From assembly GCF_024139115.2 (NCBI RefSeq), contig NW_026943335.1:1-64000 (forward strand): DNA of 64,000 bases, in the 5' to 3' direction. Positions 23,129-36,300 of this stretch are shown piece by piece. Source of the DNA: Armigeres subalbatus (lineage: Eukaryota; Arthropoda; Insecta; Diptera; Culicidae). Each line of letters starts with the position of its first letter. Position 1 is the stretch's first letter. Both the position numbers and the translations under genes were made by a program. The notes under the pieces are model-generated. The model was not told where the DNA came from, did not search any database, and saw only the letters and a list, made by a program, of their open reading frames with translations.

Positions 23129-23898
23129 AAAATAATTTTTAGCTCAACGGGTAAGACATAAGCAACAAAACAAGAGCGAGAAGCTCTACAACCGCGTTTA
23201 GTATTTTCAAAAGGCTGGTCGGCAAATTTCAACTTTTTACCGGTGGCGCTGTATAAATTTCTACCGACTTTTTGTGCCGTTCAGCATTTTATGGATTTAA
23301 TGATTCATTCAGCAAACATAAATAAAAGTCGAAATAATCAACAGAATATGTTACCGAGACTCGGGAATTTATTACTGACACACGTTGTTGGTCTACAAAC
23401 AAACTGGAATTTCAGTAAAAAAGAAATTTTCCAGTTGAAACTCGACATACAAAATACCGAACATTGAAATGCTGGTTAAGTGTATATACATTTTTCAAAT
23501 TAAGAACACGAAGTGCCCATTCCGCTCGAGCTCATTACGCTATAAAACTCTCTTACCCTCTTGATCTTAATAACCCATTTTTAACAATAATAGGTCCAAA
23601 CCTGCCAAAACCATTATTTTTCCTTCAAAAATTTGTAAAAATATTTGAAAAACACGAGAAAAAAAATCTGCTAGAACATACCTATCGGAAAACAATTCTC
23701 GGATAATTCGAGTAAAAAATCGAAAGGGAGGGACAAAAGTTAAAAATAATTTTTGTATCGTCCTAAATAAATCAACGAACTTGTTGCTTTCAGTGAATGA
23801 ATTAAATTATATTTTTCACATTGTTTTAGAAATTAAGGTCACAGATTATACGTTCTTAACGTTTTTACTGATTTTGAAGGTTGCTTTAAAATGTTCCT
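23129..23898. other. AT-rich DNA without recognised features
   Basis: Two plus-strand frames (23243-23467, 23464-23706) overlap by 4 nt but have no domain, and their composition is that of AT-rich non-coding DNA. Confidence 0.35.
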
Positions 23899-24165
23899 CT
23901 CTTTAAGACAGGCCACAGACTGGTGTGCGCCAATTACCGAGGAATAACCATATTTTATATCTATAATAACCATATTTTATTTATCGAATAACCTTAATTC
24001 GGCGTACAAAATTATGTCCAGAATTCTGTTCAACAGATTGAGACCGCTTGAAAAGTCTATCGTCGGCGAATACTAGATAGGGTTTCATTAGAGACGAACA
24101 ACGACGGCTTACTGGTAATACTTGCTGGAAACAGAACTATATCACGGACTTATAGGATATTTATT
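23899..24165 (+). pseudogene. Fragment of an RTE-type reverse transcriptase
   Basis: Plus-strand translation across small shifts gives CANYRGIT, then NSAYKIMSRILFNRLRPLEK and SIVGEY. That is the RT finger region matched in RTE-2 by CENFRAITILIAAYKMISQI and FVGSYQAGF. A duplicated AT-rich stretch (ATAACCATATTTTAT twice) interrupts it near 23945-23985, and a stop replaces the residue after GEY. Only about 80 residues survive. It is the only RTE fragment in the window on the plus strand. Confidence 0.7.
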
Positions 24166-24955
24166 CCAATAACATGCTCGTATATTAATAATGGCATTCG
24201 CAAAAGAACAATTTCGGCATCATTTGTGTCCTTTTTGCTTTTTCCTGCTGTTTGCTAAAAAAAATCACAAATCCCAATTAGCATCGCACCATATTCGCAC
24301 TTAAATTGAAAGCTACTCAGGAAGAATTTTGCTTTCAAATTTTAAAGACATTGCTTCTTCCCACGTCAATAGTTTGAAGATTTTAAAAAGTTATTAACTA
24401 TCGAAGTTTTCGAAACTACAGGAAATTTCGCTACAATAAGAAATAAAATGGGAACAAAGTACACATAATGTTGAATAATTAGTTGAGGAGCTTCAATCTA
24501 CAAGCAAGCGCGCTCAACGTCCCGCGTGTAGTCATGCAAAGCAAACAGAAAGACACTCACGCTCTAGGGACAAATAGTTGTCACGATTCGTTCGCTGGAG
24601 GCTGGAGTAACTCATTTCTCAGAGCAAGACTCAATCTTGCAATATTTTGTTATGTGCGAGTGTCCAAGATAATAACACTCAATCGTGAAAGATGGGAACT
24701 CAATGTTGTTCGTAAATTGTACAGATCGCGATCTGTACAGTTTAGGATAAACTTCTAATCGGATCATGTTCGTCCGATTTCCATCGCTGACTACAGCTAG
24801 TAGCAAATATTAGCAAAAATTTCAATCGTATTCTGAAAGTATACATGCAGGCCCATCAAATCCATGGTATTTCATTTGTCCATCTTTGTCCACTTTTGTT
24901 TGAAAATCATATTAATTTTTGTATGAAAAATTAACTATTCCATGGAAAACACATA
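24166..24955. other. AT-rich DNA with a short perfect palindrome
   Basis: No gene is seen. TGTACAGATCGCGATCTGTA, extended to a perfect 22-bp palindrome, lies at 24718-24739. Frames at 24483-24758 and 24612-24806 run through it on both strands and look spurious. Confidence 0.4.
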
Positions 24956-25001
24956 GGGCCCTCCTTAGCCGTGCGGTAAGACGCGCGGCTACAAAGTCAC
25001 C
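24956..25001 (+). mobile_element. Head fragment of a Feilai-type SINE
   Basis: GGGCCCTCCTTAGCCGTGCG and the following GCGCGGCTACAAAG match the first 40 bp of the SINE at 48084. It stops abruptly at ACAAAG and is followed at 25002 by duplication copy A. The A box is present and the B box is missing. Confidence 0.75.
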
Positions 25002-25650
25002 ATGTGCACATTGCCATTATAACTGAAACATATTGAAACCTGGTCTTTTCATCAAAGAGATCCAAATTATTTTATTTACGAAATGATCGTCTTGATTCGC
25101 CTGTGGTGGGGTCGCCATTGAAATTAATAGACGTATCAAACATAAATAAATTCTTCGTTTGAAACCAAAGTTTTCGAAACCTTGGAAGTTTCTGTTAAAA
25201 CAAATTTTGGACTACAATGGACGACACAAATTATAACTCACCAAATCCATTTTTTCATTGGTGACTTCAATGCGAACACCGTTATGGAATAATGCTAAAG
25301 CAATTCAATGTATCCAATTTTTTTGAAGATTGTTCTGCGGATATTATACTATTCAATATCCCAATCAATCCCAATCACCAACTTTTCTTCCATCAAATCC
25401 TTCTACAATTGTTAGTTTTAACGGATTCAAGTCAGCTGTGTGCCAATTGGTAACTCTTGCTGACTTGACTCTATCACCTTCCTGTGTTTGAATCATCAAG
25501 AAGCATTATAATCAATCAGCTCTACTTTTAATTATCATAGAGCTATTTATATAAACGTATATCGATAGGATTTTGATGTTGATATTCCTCTCGATACCAA
25601 AAGTGATACTGATAATGCTCTCGTTCATTTCATTCATTTATTTAGTTAAC
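25002..25650 (+). pseudogene. Jockey-type LINE endonuclease fragment, copy A
   Basis: This is homologous to 37557-38250. Endonuclease text (IAIITETY, then a GDFNA-equivalent, then the region around SDHLPV) can be followed only with the help of copy B, because single-base deletions shift the frame repeatedly. It ends where RTE-2 begins. Confidence 0.7.
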
Positions 25651-25654
25651 ATCT

Positions 25655-28600
25655 AAACAGATAACACTGAATCAACAATTTGACGCCACAATGCACGGTT
25701 CGACATCTCCATCCTCGGATACGCCCCGCTCAAAGTCGTTCTGCACCTGGTCTGCCCATCTCGCTCTGCGCTCCACGCCGTCTCGTACCTGCCGGATCGG
25801 AAGCGAACACCATCTTTCAGGGTTGCTGTCCGGCATTCTTGCACATGTCCTGCCCATCGTACCCTTCCGGCTTAGCTACCTTCTGGATACTGGGTTCGCC
25901 GTAGAGTTGGGCGAGCTCATGGTTCATTCTTCGCCACCACACACGTCTTCTGCACACCGCCAAAGATGGTCCTAAGCACCGTCTCTCGAATACTCCGAGT
26001 GCTTGCAAGTCCTCCTCGAGCATTGTCCATGTTTCATGTCCGTGAGGACTACCGGTCTTATTAACGTCTTGTACATGACACATTTGGTGCGGTGGCGAAT
26101 CTTTTTGACCGCAGTTTCTTCTGGAGCCCGTAGTAGGCCCGACTTCCACAGATGATGCGCCTTCGTATTTCACGACTAACGTTGTTGTCAGCCGTTAGGG
26201 ATCCGGAGTAGACAGATTCCTCGACCACCTCGAAGGTATCCCCGTCTATCACACTGCTTCCCAGGCGGGCCCTGTCGCGCTCGGTTCCGCCCACAAGCAT
26301 TACTTTGTCTTTGACGCATTCACCACCATCAACTTTTGTTGCTTCACGTTTCAGGCGGTGTGTTTCTCCACCTTTGCAAATGTTCGGCCGACAATGTCCA
26401 TGTCATCCGCAAGAACAAAATTGACTGGACCTGTTGAAAAAATCGTACCCGCTGCTACAGCTCTTCGCATGACACCTTCTAGCGCAATGTTGAACAACAG
26501 GCACCAAAGTCCATCATCTTGTTTTAGTCTCCGGCGTGATTCGACGAGCTGGAGTATTCGCGAAATCTTCACACGTTTTGACACCATCCACCGTTGCTTT
26601 GATCAGTCTGGTAAGCTCCCCAGGAAGCTGTTCTCGTCCATAATTTTCCATAGCTTTGCGGTCTATACTGTCATATGCCGCCTTGAAATCAATAAACAGA
26701 TGGTGTTGGGACCTGGTATTCACGGCATTTTGAAGGATTTGCCGTACAGTAAAGATCTGGTCCGTTGTCGAGGCGCCGTCAACGAAGCCGGCGATAACTT
26801 CCACGACTCATTCACTAATGGTGACAGACGACGGAAGATGATCTGGGATATCATTTTGTGGCGGATGGTGATCTCAAAAGTTCTCACAATCCAGCTTGTC
26901 GCCTTTCTTGTAGATGGGGCATAGCCTTCCTTCCACTCATCCGGAGCTGATCGCTTCCTAGATTCTGACTATTAGTTTGTTCAGGCAAGTTGCCAGCTTT
27001 TCGGCCCATCTTGATGAGTTCAGCTCGATAGCATCCTTACCAGTTGCTTTATTGGCCTTTAGCTGTTGTATGGCATCCTTAACTTCCCTCAAGGGGCTAG
27101 TTGGCTTCCATCGTCTGCTGAACTGCGTAGTCATCTCCTCCGCTGCCTTGACTTTTACTGTCTGTACTCTCAGCGCTATTTAAGAGTTCCTCGAGTGCTG
27201 CTCTCCACCTTTCGATCACCACGTTCGTCCGTTAAATGCTGTCATCCTTATCCCTGCACTTTCGGCTCGCGAAGCCTTTGCGGATGCGTTGAGCGTAGAA
27301 CTTGCGTGTTTCTTGAGAGGCACAGCTGTTCCATTTCCTCACTTCGCTTCTTCCAGACGGTGTTTCTTCTCCTGAAAAGGCGGTCTGCTGTCTCCGCTTC
27401 CGTCTATAACGTTCCACCTTCTGTCGGATTTCCAGAAGCGCAACCGCCCACGCTGCGTCCTTCTCCTCCAGAATCTGTCTGCACTCTTCGTCGAACGTTG
27501 TTCTCCGCTGCGTCGTTAATGGCTGCTTTGACTGTTTCCAGCAGTCCTCAAGAGGGCCCCATCAGGCTCACCTCTACCGGCAAAGCTGCCTCGAGATGAT
27601 GCGCGTAAGCAGTGGCGACATCAAGTTGCTCCAGTCGCTGTAGGTCGTACCGCGGTGGTCGTTGGTACCCAACATTGTTGATGACGGATAGTTTTGGACG
27701 CGTTTAACCATCACCAGATAATGGTCAGAGTCGATATTGGCACTACGATATGTCCTGATGTCGATAATGTCGGAGAAGTGCTGTCCATCAATCAGAACGT
27801 GGTCGATTTGTGATTCTGTCTGCAGTGGTGATCTCCAGGTGTACCGATACGGGAGGCTGTGTTGGAAGTAGGTGCTGCGAATGACCATATTCTTGGAGGC
27901 GGCGAAATCAATTGTCGTAGGCCGTTTTCGTTCGTCAGCCGGTGAGCGCTGAACTTTTAGTCGGTCTAAACTCCTCCTCTGGAACCTGAGCGTTCTCTCT
28001 ATGATGATTTTGACGTCGTGGCTTGGCGCTGTCGTACTCACGTTCCATCTGCGCGTAGAATGCGTCCTTATCATCATCAGTGTTTCCGGAGTGTGGGCTA
28101 TGGACGTTGATTATGCTGAAGTTGAAGAACCGGCCTTTGATCCTCAACCTGCACATTCTTTCATTGATCGCCACCACCCGATCACGCGCCTTTGCATATC
28201 GCCCATCACTATGAAAGCTGTTCCCAGCTCGTGTGTGTTGCCGCAGCTCTGGTAGATGGTATGATTACCTCTAAACGTTCGCACCATTGATCCCTTCCAA
28301 CAAACCTCCTGCAGCGCTACGATGCCGAATCCACGGTCCTTGAGCACATCGGCGAGTATCGTGTGCTCCGATGAAGTTGAGATTGCAGTTCCACCGAGTT
28401 TCCAATCGCTAGTCCCTTTTCGTCGCATGGTCTTCGCCGATGGTTCCGGTCCTACTCTCTTGTTAATTGTTTGCGTATGTTTTTTAAGGCTGGCTTACAG
28501 GGCCTGACACCAAACCCCTAAATTTCCGGAGGACCATTCCTCCTTATTCCCGGTGGACCGGTGTGCACAGTTTCATAGAGTCCCTCGCTGGCACTCGGAC

Positions 28601-28860
28601 GATGATCAGCCGCCCTAACATGGATAACAGACGCTGCTGTGAGCCGATCCTGACATGGAGAACAGACGCTCATAGATTTGCACCTCCGGAAGGCAACCCC
28701 CCTCCCTGTCACATACGACATAGTTCCACGGGATTGGTTACCCGATCTTCCCTAAGGTTGCTCGTTCCGCCAGCACCGCGGGAGGTAGGGATAGGAGTTG
28801 CTGGGTGAAGGCTAAGGACCGCGAGATGGGGTCTATTTTATTCCTTCTGGTACGCAAGTA
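25655..28860 (-). pseudogene. RTE-2 LINE, copy A, many frameshifts
   Basis: This is the same element as 38251-41650. RT pieces appear in separate frames (26351-26587 with LADDMDIVGRTF; 26514-26804 with IDFKAAYDSIDR; 25817-26300 with RRIICGSRAYYGLQKK), as do endonuclease pieces (27574-28077 with SQIDHVLIDGQHFSDII and DSDHYL; 28144-28428 with GIVALQEVCWKGS). In copy B each of these regions is open over much longer stretches. The breaks here coincide with the scattered small deletions of copy A, so they may reflect sequence quality rather than decay. Confidence 0.8.
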
Positions 28861-29736
28861 CCAATGGTACGCTTTACCTAGCATTTGCCGTGCACTAAGA
28901 TTTTTAAATATTTTTCAAAATACGCGGAATTTTAGAATTGCTGGGCGTGTCATGAACGATTTTGTTTTAGATTCGACAGCATGCAATTTTAAAATTTGGG
29001 AGACTGATCCTTTCATATCTACGCAATAAATAATTGTTCCTGCCAACCCTTCATCAAATCTGTCAATCTACAAAAAATAGAAGCCTGAGAACAGATTTAT
29101 ATTTTTTGAATTTTTCACAAATTTTTGCATGGTCCCAAATTTTTGTACTAATGGGGATCAAGTTTCCCCATATTGAGGCAATAACTTCAAATCCAAATAT
29201 CAAACTTTGATGGAATTGTTATGTTTCACTTGCGCATCCCTATGCGCTCTGATGTCATTGACGTTCACCGTTCGGACGAACGTACTGAGTCGAAGGGCTC
29301 GAACACATAACATAAGTGTAACTACGAAGAGGAAGAAATCGTAGCAAAAGTTGGCCCCGTTTGCTTCTCATCAAAGTTGGATAACTGGTATAGGAACATC
29401 GTTCTGTCATCTGATAAAAGCAACACGGCTATAAAGCGGTATAAAAGTTAAGCCCTACACGGACAAATAAATTAACCCAAAATTTGAGATTAATTGCATA
29501 TTTTTGGCGATTCGATCGGAACTCAACTCATCAATCTGCCTTTTATTAGGCGATTAATATTTATCTTTACACCTTCAATCGCCGTTCTAAGATGAGTAGT
29601 TTTCTCTCGATTTGGTGGCCTGAAAAATTTTATATATCTTTGATTAAGGAAGAGAGAAAAATATAAAATATTTTTTTAAATTCCAAAAGTATTCATTATC
29701 GTTGAAAAATCATGAAATATGCAATAGATATATATT

Positions 29737-29960
29737 GGGGCCCTCCTTAGTCGTGCGGTAAGACGCGCGGCTACAAAGCAGTACCATGCTATGAGGGGGT
29801 GGGTTCGATTCCGGTGCCGGTCTAGGCAATTTCGGATTGGTATCTCGACTTTCCTGGGCATAAAGTTTTCTGCCAAACCCAACGCAAATTTATCCAGAGT
29901 GAGCAGTTTCTTATTGTACAATGTGGTGAAATGGACAATGCATGAAACCGCTAGCAAATG
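29737..29960 (+). mobile_element. Feilai-type tRNA-derived SINE, copy in A
   Basis: It starts GGGGCCCTCCTTAGTCGTGC, with an A-box-like TAGTCGTGCGG and a B box GGTTCGATTCC, then the GGTGCCGGTCTAGGCAAT segment shared by the other copies. The tail after GGGCATAAAG differs from the 48084 copy (CCAAACCCAACGCAAAT), so it is a different subfamily or a truncated body. It is not a tRNA gene. Confidence 0.8.
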
Positions 29961-32900
29961 TTGAGGAACGCCGAAAATCTGACATCAGTTTTATTTGATA
30001 TTATGATATGATATTATGTTTTGATATTACGCATATAAATATTTTTCAGTTCTTGGAGGTCAAATGTATTCTGCATGTAAATTGTTGAACTAATGTAATA
30101 ACTATCTAGTTCGTAACATCATCTTTCTTGGCACGCTCTGAAGAAAACCTTGACGAAAACAAAACAACTGCTTTTAGCTGACGTCTAATCATCTTTATCT
30201 GTCAACCTCATCGGAAAGATGATATTCGATACACGTAAACGATTATATATGTTATGGCAAAAACCATTCGAGAATCCTTATACTCTTCATTAGGCCACCC
30301 AATGAATGATCCTATATCAAAAACTACACACATTCATAAGTTAATAAAAAGTATAAGTTTTGGATGTGTGACTAATGCGATGTATAAGTTTTTCTTGGTC
30401 GAGTCCGCAAGCATTGCGCGTGGACGCATGCATCTTAAAGTTGCTGTCATTTTTCATTTTATGTTTCCGTTTTTCTTTTGATATGTTTTAGTTAATTTGA
30501 AAGTTTGTGTTAAATGTAGTTCGCAAGTGAAGCAAAAATAGTAGATTAGTAGTTCAAGTGGTGCCGGTGAATATTTTAAGTCATAAGTGTCGTGTGATTT
30601 GAAAAAGAAGCCAAATTATGAAGATCCGTTACCAAGATAAGTTTTACCTCTTAATATTTTCATTTTCTTTGCTCAATGAGATGCTTTGTATGAAATGATC
30701 AAAAATCCCATATTAATAACACCATAATGGAATACATTGATTCACGAGATCCAAATTAAAATATTACTACCTCTGAACTGTTGATCCGATTTTCTGCTTA
30801 ATTATTACAAGAGATCAATTCCATTCAGATAAAACATATGTATTCTGTTGAAATTTACTTCACAACAAATAAAGTAAATTCCATTTTACGAAAATCTATA
30901 TCTATATGATTTTTTTAAAGTATAATTTAAAAATTTCACATAGATTGATATAGGTTTGAAATTCACAACTTAAATATTCAAACTGTTTTCATGACTTACA
31001 TATTTTATTTCTTAAGTGTTTTATTTTAAAAAAGTTGAATACATTTCCTTTTGTAAAATTCACCTCATTTTTGTAAAATAAGGTGTTTCAAAAAGATAAG
31101 ACATGCGAACATAAAATTGAACGTTAAGTAGAAAACTACAACAAAATTTGTATTGTATATTTTATAATTCATTCAATATACAAAATATTGAGGAATTCGC
31201 AACACTGCAAAATATCGTTGCATATACATACGAGTAATATTGGATTTTTTGTAGAAAATAGTGTTATTAATATAGGACAGGCATGAGTTAACTATTTTTA
31301 ATGTTATTAAAATATGTGCATGTGGTGAAGTGTTTTTTAGCTGAATTCTTAAAAGTGTGAAATTAATGAAATTTTGGATGTCATAAAATGGTTTTCGATT
31401 CAAAATTAAGTTAGGTGAGCATAATTTTGTTCATGATTCTTGATGCTTGGGTGAGAAATCAATGTATTTCATGTACACATTGCCTTGTTACTGACATGGA
31501 AGACAGATATAAGAACTGTGTTTGAACAATATTGAATAAATAGAACAATATTTAGAGTTTGTATGAAAATCCATATTTTGTAATTTTAACGTCTAAAAGG
31601 CGTTTACAATAGATATATGTACTGGGTTTTGTAATCAGATTTAACCATTCAAAATTATATATCATGAAACCTTATTGCTTATTAGACTATTTATTAGAAC
31701 TCAGTGGAATACGTATTACATTGATTGTTGTATTTATCATTACATTTCGCTGTTCCTACCTATGTGAGCTTTTATTGTAGCGGACTAAACTGGTCAATAT
31801 ACGTGTGATCAACACATGCTGTCGATGTACATATTTAACAATTTTGTTATAGGAACCTTGTAGATAAGCTGAATCAGTAAATTAGGTTATATGTTCCCTA
31901 GAAGATTTTCTCGATGATCACCTATGTCAACGGTACGGTATACTCTATCGTCTCCTACTGAATTTTACTTTCTGCAGCAATCTTCTACTGTTTGTGCTAT
32001 TTATAGAGTTAAAAATCATTATCATATCAGGGGAAGAATTTAATTTCTTTTGCTCTTTTTCGTTTCAGAGAGCGAGCAAAGGCGCTTAAACCTAGGCTAT
32101 TAACCAGGGCAAGGCTAATACCTTCGCCCCATCAGGAAAATCATCGGCAAGGATAATGGAGTGACATAAATTTCTTAGCAAAGTCACTCCCAACGTATTT
32201 CCACAAATTTTCTATCATTTGCTTATAATGATACTCCTAAACCATACCCTACCCACCATCCAATTCCTTGACATCTATAGGGGCGTCGGTGAGTCGCTGG
32301 CCTCTCGTTAAGTAGATGTCATATCATCATTTCCTTCCCTTTCCTAGTAACGGAGAAGATGGGCGTGGCCGGCAATGATAGCTTTCATGTTTTATCATTT
32401 TGGACCCAATTGGTTCCATTGAATCCCAAATGGAAATCCATAAGCAATTAGGGTAAGAAAGGTAAAAGATACATGACAACTATCAGTATGCAATCTGAAA
32501 TACTCGTTACAACGCAACAACAAATGCGATTATAAGTTTTTTCTTATACATATCATTAAGCGCCTGGTTTGGCAAAAGTATTAGAAATCTTAATGATAAA
32601 TAACATTAAATTTTTTACGTGTGGAGACCTGGATAAGAAACGCGGATAGAAAATATAACTACCAACATGCATTCAATCTCCTTTATCAAAGCAACACGTA
32701 AAAGGAAGAAATGGTTTATGTAGATTGATCCGCTATTTAATGTGTTCATCCATCAATATAATCAATAAACAATGAATTTCATTTCATAATCTATAAATTA
32801 CTTTCATATATTATTGCAAACTAATGTAAAATGATTTCAAATATGTTTTTAAAGATGGCATAAAATCGAATTTAGCCGTTTTCAGTATTTAAGCCAAAGT

Positions 32901-33180
32901 TTTGGCTGCTTGACAGGTCTCCTGCTCGATTGGCTCTGGTTTTGAAGGTTCGATTGGCGGCACATAATTATCCGTATTTCTCTTATCCAGGCCTCTAGTA
33001 CTCGACTCTCGCTGCTTCTCATTGCATTTTGGTTACACGCTTCCTATAAATTCTTTAAAATTGCGTTTTTTTGCAAAAATTTGCTATATGAAATCAAAAC
33101 AAACATACTGGTATGTTTGCCTTTCTCGTATCTAAGTATACGTAAAGGCTATATCTCCTCAAAACAAACTTTTTATAGAA

Positions 33181-33700
33181 CTAGACCCATAGTGTTATAT
33201 ACCAATCGACTCAGCTCGACGAATTGAGGTGATGTCTGTGTGTGTGTTGCGTGTGTGTGTGTGTGTGTATGTGTGTGTGTGCGCACCAAAAGTGCAAAAG
33301 TTTAGCTCACTTTTTTCACTTACCTCGACCAATTTACTCAGCGGTTGCATTCGACGCAATGTCTGCTATTGTTTCCTATTGAAAATTGGCCGATTTGGAC
33401 TATGGGCTAGTTATGGCAAAATCTTTTCCTCTAAAAACCCGAAAAGTCTAGCTCACTTTTAATGCACTTACCCTGAACCGATTTCCTCGCAACAGGTTGC
33501 ATGAGACGCAGAATCTTTCTCATTATTTCCTATGAAAATTGGCCCGATCGACCGCAACTATTGGTGCAAAGCAGAAAAAGAAAATATATTTTAGTAATAT
33601 TTTACCAATTTTGATGCAATTCTCAACCTGTTTTCCTGTATTTTGTGTAATGACAGGTCAACAAATTGATAGACTATATGGGTTGCTGCGTTAAATACGT
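33181..33700 (+). repeat. GT-microsatellite dispersed repeat, copy in A
   Basis: A (GT)n tract with GC and AT interruptions (33233-33282) follows CGACTCAGCTCGACGAATTG. Two imperfect direct repeats follow, each with TAGCTCACTTTT, CTTACC and TTTCCTATTGAAAATTGG-like text. It is the counterpart of 46100-46530 with small deletions. Confidence 0.75.
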
Positions 33701-35057
33701 AGATTGTAAAATCAAGACTACCGCAACTATAGAACACCACGACTATCGGAACTACCTAATGATCATACTGTGGAATTTGATTAAATCATCCAAAATTTTC
33801 AAGTAGAATGTCTCCCATTAAAATGAGGAGAGCATTTTTGAGAGAAAGGGTGACTTTTTCACGGTGGAAAAATATCAACATAAATCAGTACCCATTAATG
33901 GATAAGTCATCTAACCGTGTAAAGTATGATTGTGTTTACTATATTTGTTTCCGTGTTTCAAAATGAACTGGTATAATGCCTTTGACATTACGATGTTCTC
34001 TATACCATTTGAATTTGTACTTGAGCATCTTTTTGAACCCAAGTTACACATATGTTATATGGCTCGAATAAGATATGAATAAAAAAGAGAGTTAGTCTGA
34101 TCTGAAACAACCGAACAGGTGCCTTTTAATAGTTACTCGGATCTACACCTCGTTGGTCGAATAATCCTTTTGCTATATATACCTCTTTAAAAGAAATGTT
34201 GACATTTTCGTCATTACGGATCATTAAGCAAATTTATGGCATTTGGTTATTGTTTTATAAAGTTGTTCAAATTTTGCGTGGCCAATAAACAAAATCTTTA
34301 GGAAGGTCAAAACACACAAACCTGCAGAATAAATAAGGTTGTCAATCCAAAAATAACTCACCACATAAATGTCATTTGTCTAGAGGATCTATCTAAAATA
34401 CCCTAGAACAAAACTACTTGTTCTCGATAAAACAGGGGTGATCAAGTCTCCTTGGGATCAAGTCTCCTCACCTTCCCCTACTAACTTTCCGATGACTGCA
34501 AACTATCCCTGGAAATAGTGACTTTAGGGTTAATACTTTAACAAATACTTTAACATTCATGGAATGCGTTTTCTGTTCTCTAAAGCATCTTTTGAATAAA
34601 TTGGATTTTAATAATCTAAATCTAATCTAATGGCGGTATCTCATTTTTACATCAATTTATTTGAAAAGTCCCCGTTTTAGAATTTAGGTAAATCGGTGAG
34701 ATGTCACACCTTTTCAAAATTCGATATTTCTCAAAACAATACGTTAAATTGAAACTCTTTTATTGCCTTTCATGTGTTAGGGATCCTACTACATTGTGTA
34801 GAAGTCATTTGCAAAACAAATGAATCCGGACTGTACTATTTATATTGTAGTGAAAAAGTCATATCCGGGTGAGACGCCACACCTCAGGGCGAGACGCCGC
34901 ACGTGTAAAACGTTGTAGAAATGGAGATTACAATTTATTTTTGGCGTTGAATGTACTTTTTGAAAAGCATAATTATTTATATTTGTATTTCTATTAAAAA
35001 CAAACAAATTTCTTCACATCCGAATTTCTTCACAGTCAAAATATTAGTCATTAATAT

Positions 35058-35916
35058 GAAAAGTAAAGGATTTACAACGGCTATCCTCATGTAATAAATC
35101 CATTTGGAACATCAAAGGAGCGCTAATTCGATCTTAATTGGTATCCTGATCCGCCTCCGTCTGCACCGCCGCGCTGGCCGACTACTGATCGACATGGAAC
35201 GCGTTGATCCACAGCAACAATGTTGCACTTCGATTCATCTTCCCACCGTCTGATTGCGCATCCCGCCGTGAAGCACTTCAGAAGCAATAACCATCGCCGC
35301 CGTACCGCTTCATTAATCATAATCGAGTCTGGTCGCGCTCCGGACGGCAGGAGGTGGCCACTTTCACGATTTGATTTGCATGACGCGCGGCCATTATGAT
35401 CTCGAACCGAAATTGGGATATCGATGTCTTGATTAAGGACCCGAAGGAGCTCTCGCCAGCTCCAAGGACAAGCGTCAATCAATCAATCAGTCAATCGGTA
35501 TTCCATTCATTTGTTTATGACCCGTCGGCTTTATTCGATTCTTGGAAAATCGGTTTGAATGAATCAATAGCTCGATGTATGTGATGCATTTTGAAAAATT
35601 CGTTATTTTTTGTTATGTTTGGCAGTTTTTACAAATCCTAAATTCGATTTATTCTAACTGAACGTCAATTTAATGAAATTAAAACAAAGTTTTTATGCGA
35701 TTCACCTTGGACTCGCATCACGACAAGATCAAGTGCACTTTGAATGCAAGAACAAGTTAAAGAAGGCGGTGTCTTAGATGTGGTTGAGGACTTTTGCCTG
35801 GACACGTGTTTCTTGGAATCACCATAATGTCACTTTTTACCGCAGTTGTCGTCGTCTTCGTTGATTTTCAAAGATTCGAAATTCGTTGTGCATTGAAACT
35901 GGGACAAGAAAGGCGG
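35058..35916. other. Unique spacer, GC-richer island
   Basis: After copy A ends, 35110-35480 is GC-richer than its surroundings. A minus frame 35123-35482 (119 residues) has no recognised domain and ends in low-complexity GGADGGGSG. It may be single-copy host sequence, perhaps regulatory, but nothing specific can be supported. Confidence 0.35.
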
Positions 35917-36264
35917 CTAAATTTCCCGATTCACGCTTGATTTGCACTTCTCTCCCTCCTGTTCTGCGCATTTCACTTTCCGAGCGAAAAACGTCCAGCC
36001 AGATGTCCGATACGGTCCGTCGGTCAACAGGCGAGCAGAGGCACCCTCGTCCTGTCCAGCCTGCCTGGTGGGTGGTTCGAGTATCGTCGGACGGTGCTCA
36101 GCGACAAACCGGAGGAAGCGTGAAAACAACATTAGCACAACAATTGGAACAATGGTACCGAAGATGTAATTAGCAGGAGCGAGGACTTGATATTTGTGGT
36201 TCCCGATTGTGAGGTGGAATTCCATTTGCCGAATCTGTGGATCGTCCGGGAACCGAACGGCATG
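35917..36264 (-). CDS. Candidate terminal exon of a host transmembrane protein
   Basis: A minus-strand frame runs from a possible splice acceptor (TTCTCACCATGTCAG, ending at 36265) to a stop at 35917-35919, about 115 residues. It reads HAVRFPDDPQIRQMEFHLTI and contains one likely membrane helix (YIFGTIVPIVVLMLFSRF) followed by a basic and acidic tail. Codon choice is less AT-biased than the surrounding repeats and the frame stays open across balanced sequence, which suggests real coding. I do not recognise the family. The minus frame 36592-36801 upstream could be another exon, but no donor is obvious. It could also be a chance frame. Confidence 0.35.
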   Translation of the reverse strand, partial: HAVRFPDDPQIRQMEFHLTIGNHKYQVLAPANYIFGTIVPIVVLMLFSRFLRFVAEHRPTILEPPTRQAGQDEGASARLLTDGPYRTSGWTFFARKVKCAEQEGEKCKSSVNREI

Positions 36265-36300
36265 CTGACATGGTGAGAATACATGCACGGATCAGCAAAT

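Larger units (their letters stand above)
25002..35057 (+). repeat. Duplicated segment, copy A (deletion-rich)
   Basis: It is collinear and in the same orientation as copy B (37557-48083). It carries the same series: Jockey-type endonuclease fragment, RTE-2, SINE, AT-rich DNA, GT-repeat element and left half of a TA-type DNA element. It is 10,056 bp against 10,527 bp. Most differences are missing single bases or short runs in A, plus some substitutions and a few real length differences (about 18 extra bases near 29670). Within 28900-29736, 29961-33180 and 33700-34680 I recognise no gene or element ends. Confidence 0.92.

Noticed and set aside
25655..28860. Frameshifts of RTE-2 copy A as evidence of old decay
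   Set aside because: The shifts track the scattered small deletions seen along all of copy A, including non-coding parts, so sequence quality is the simpler cause.
35123..35482. 119-residue minus-strand frame in a GC-richer island
   Set aside because: Low-complexity end and no recognisable domain; not enough to call an exon.
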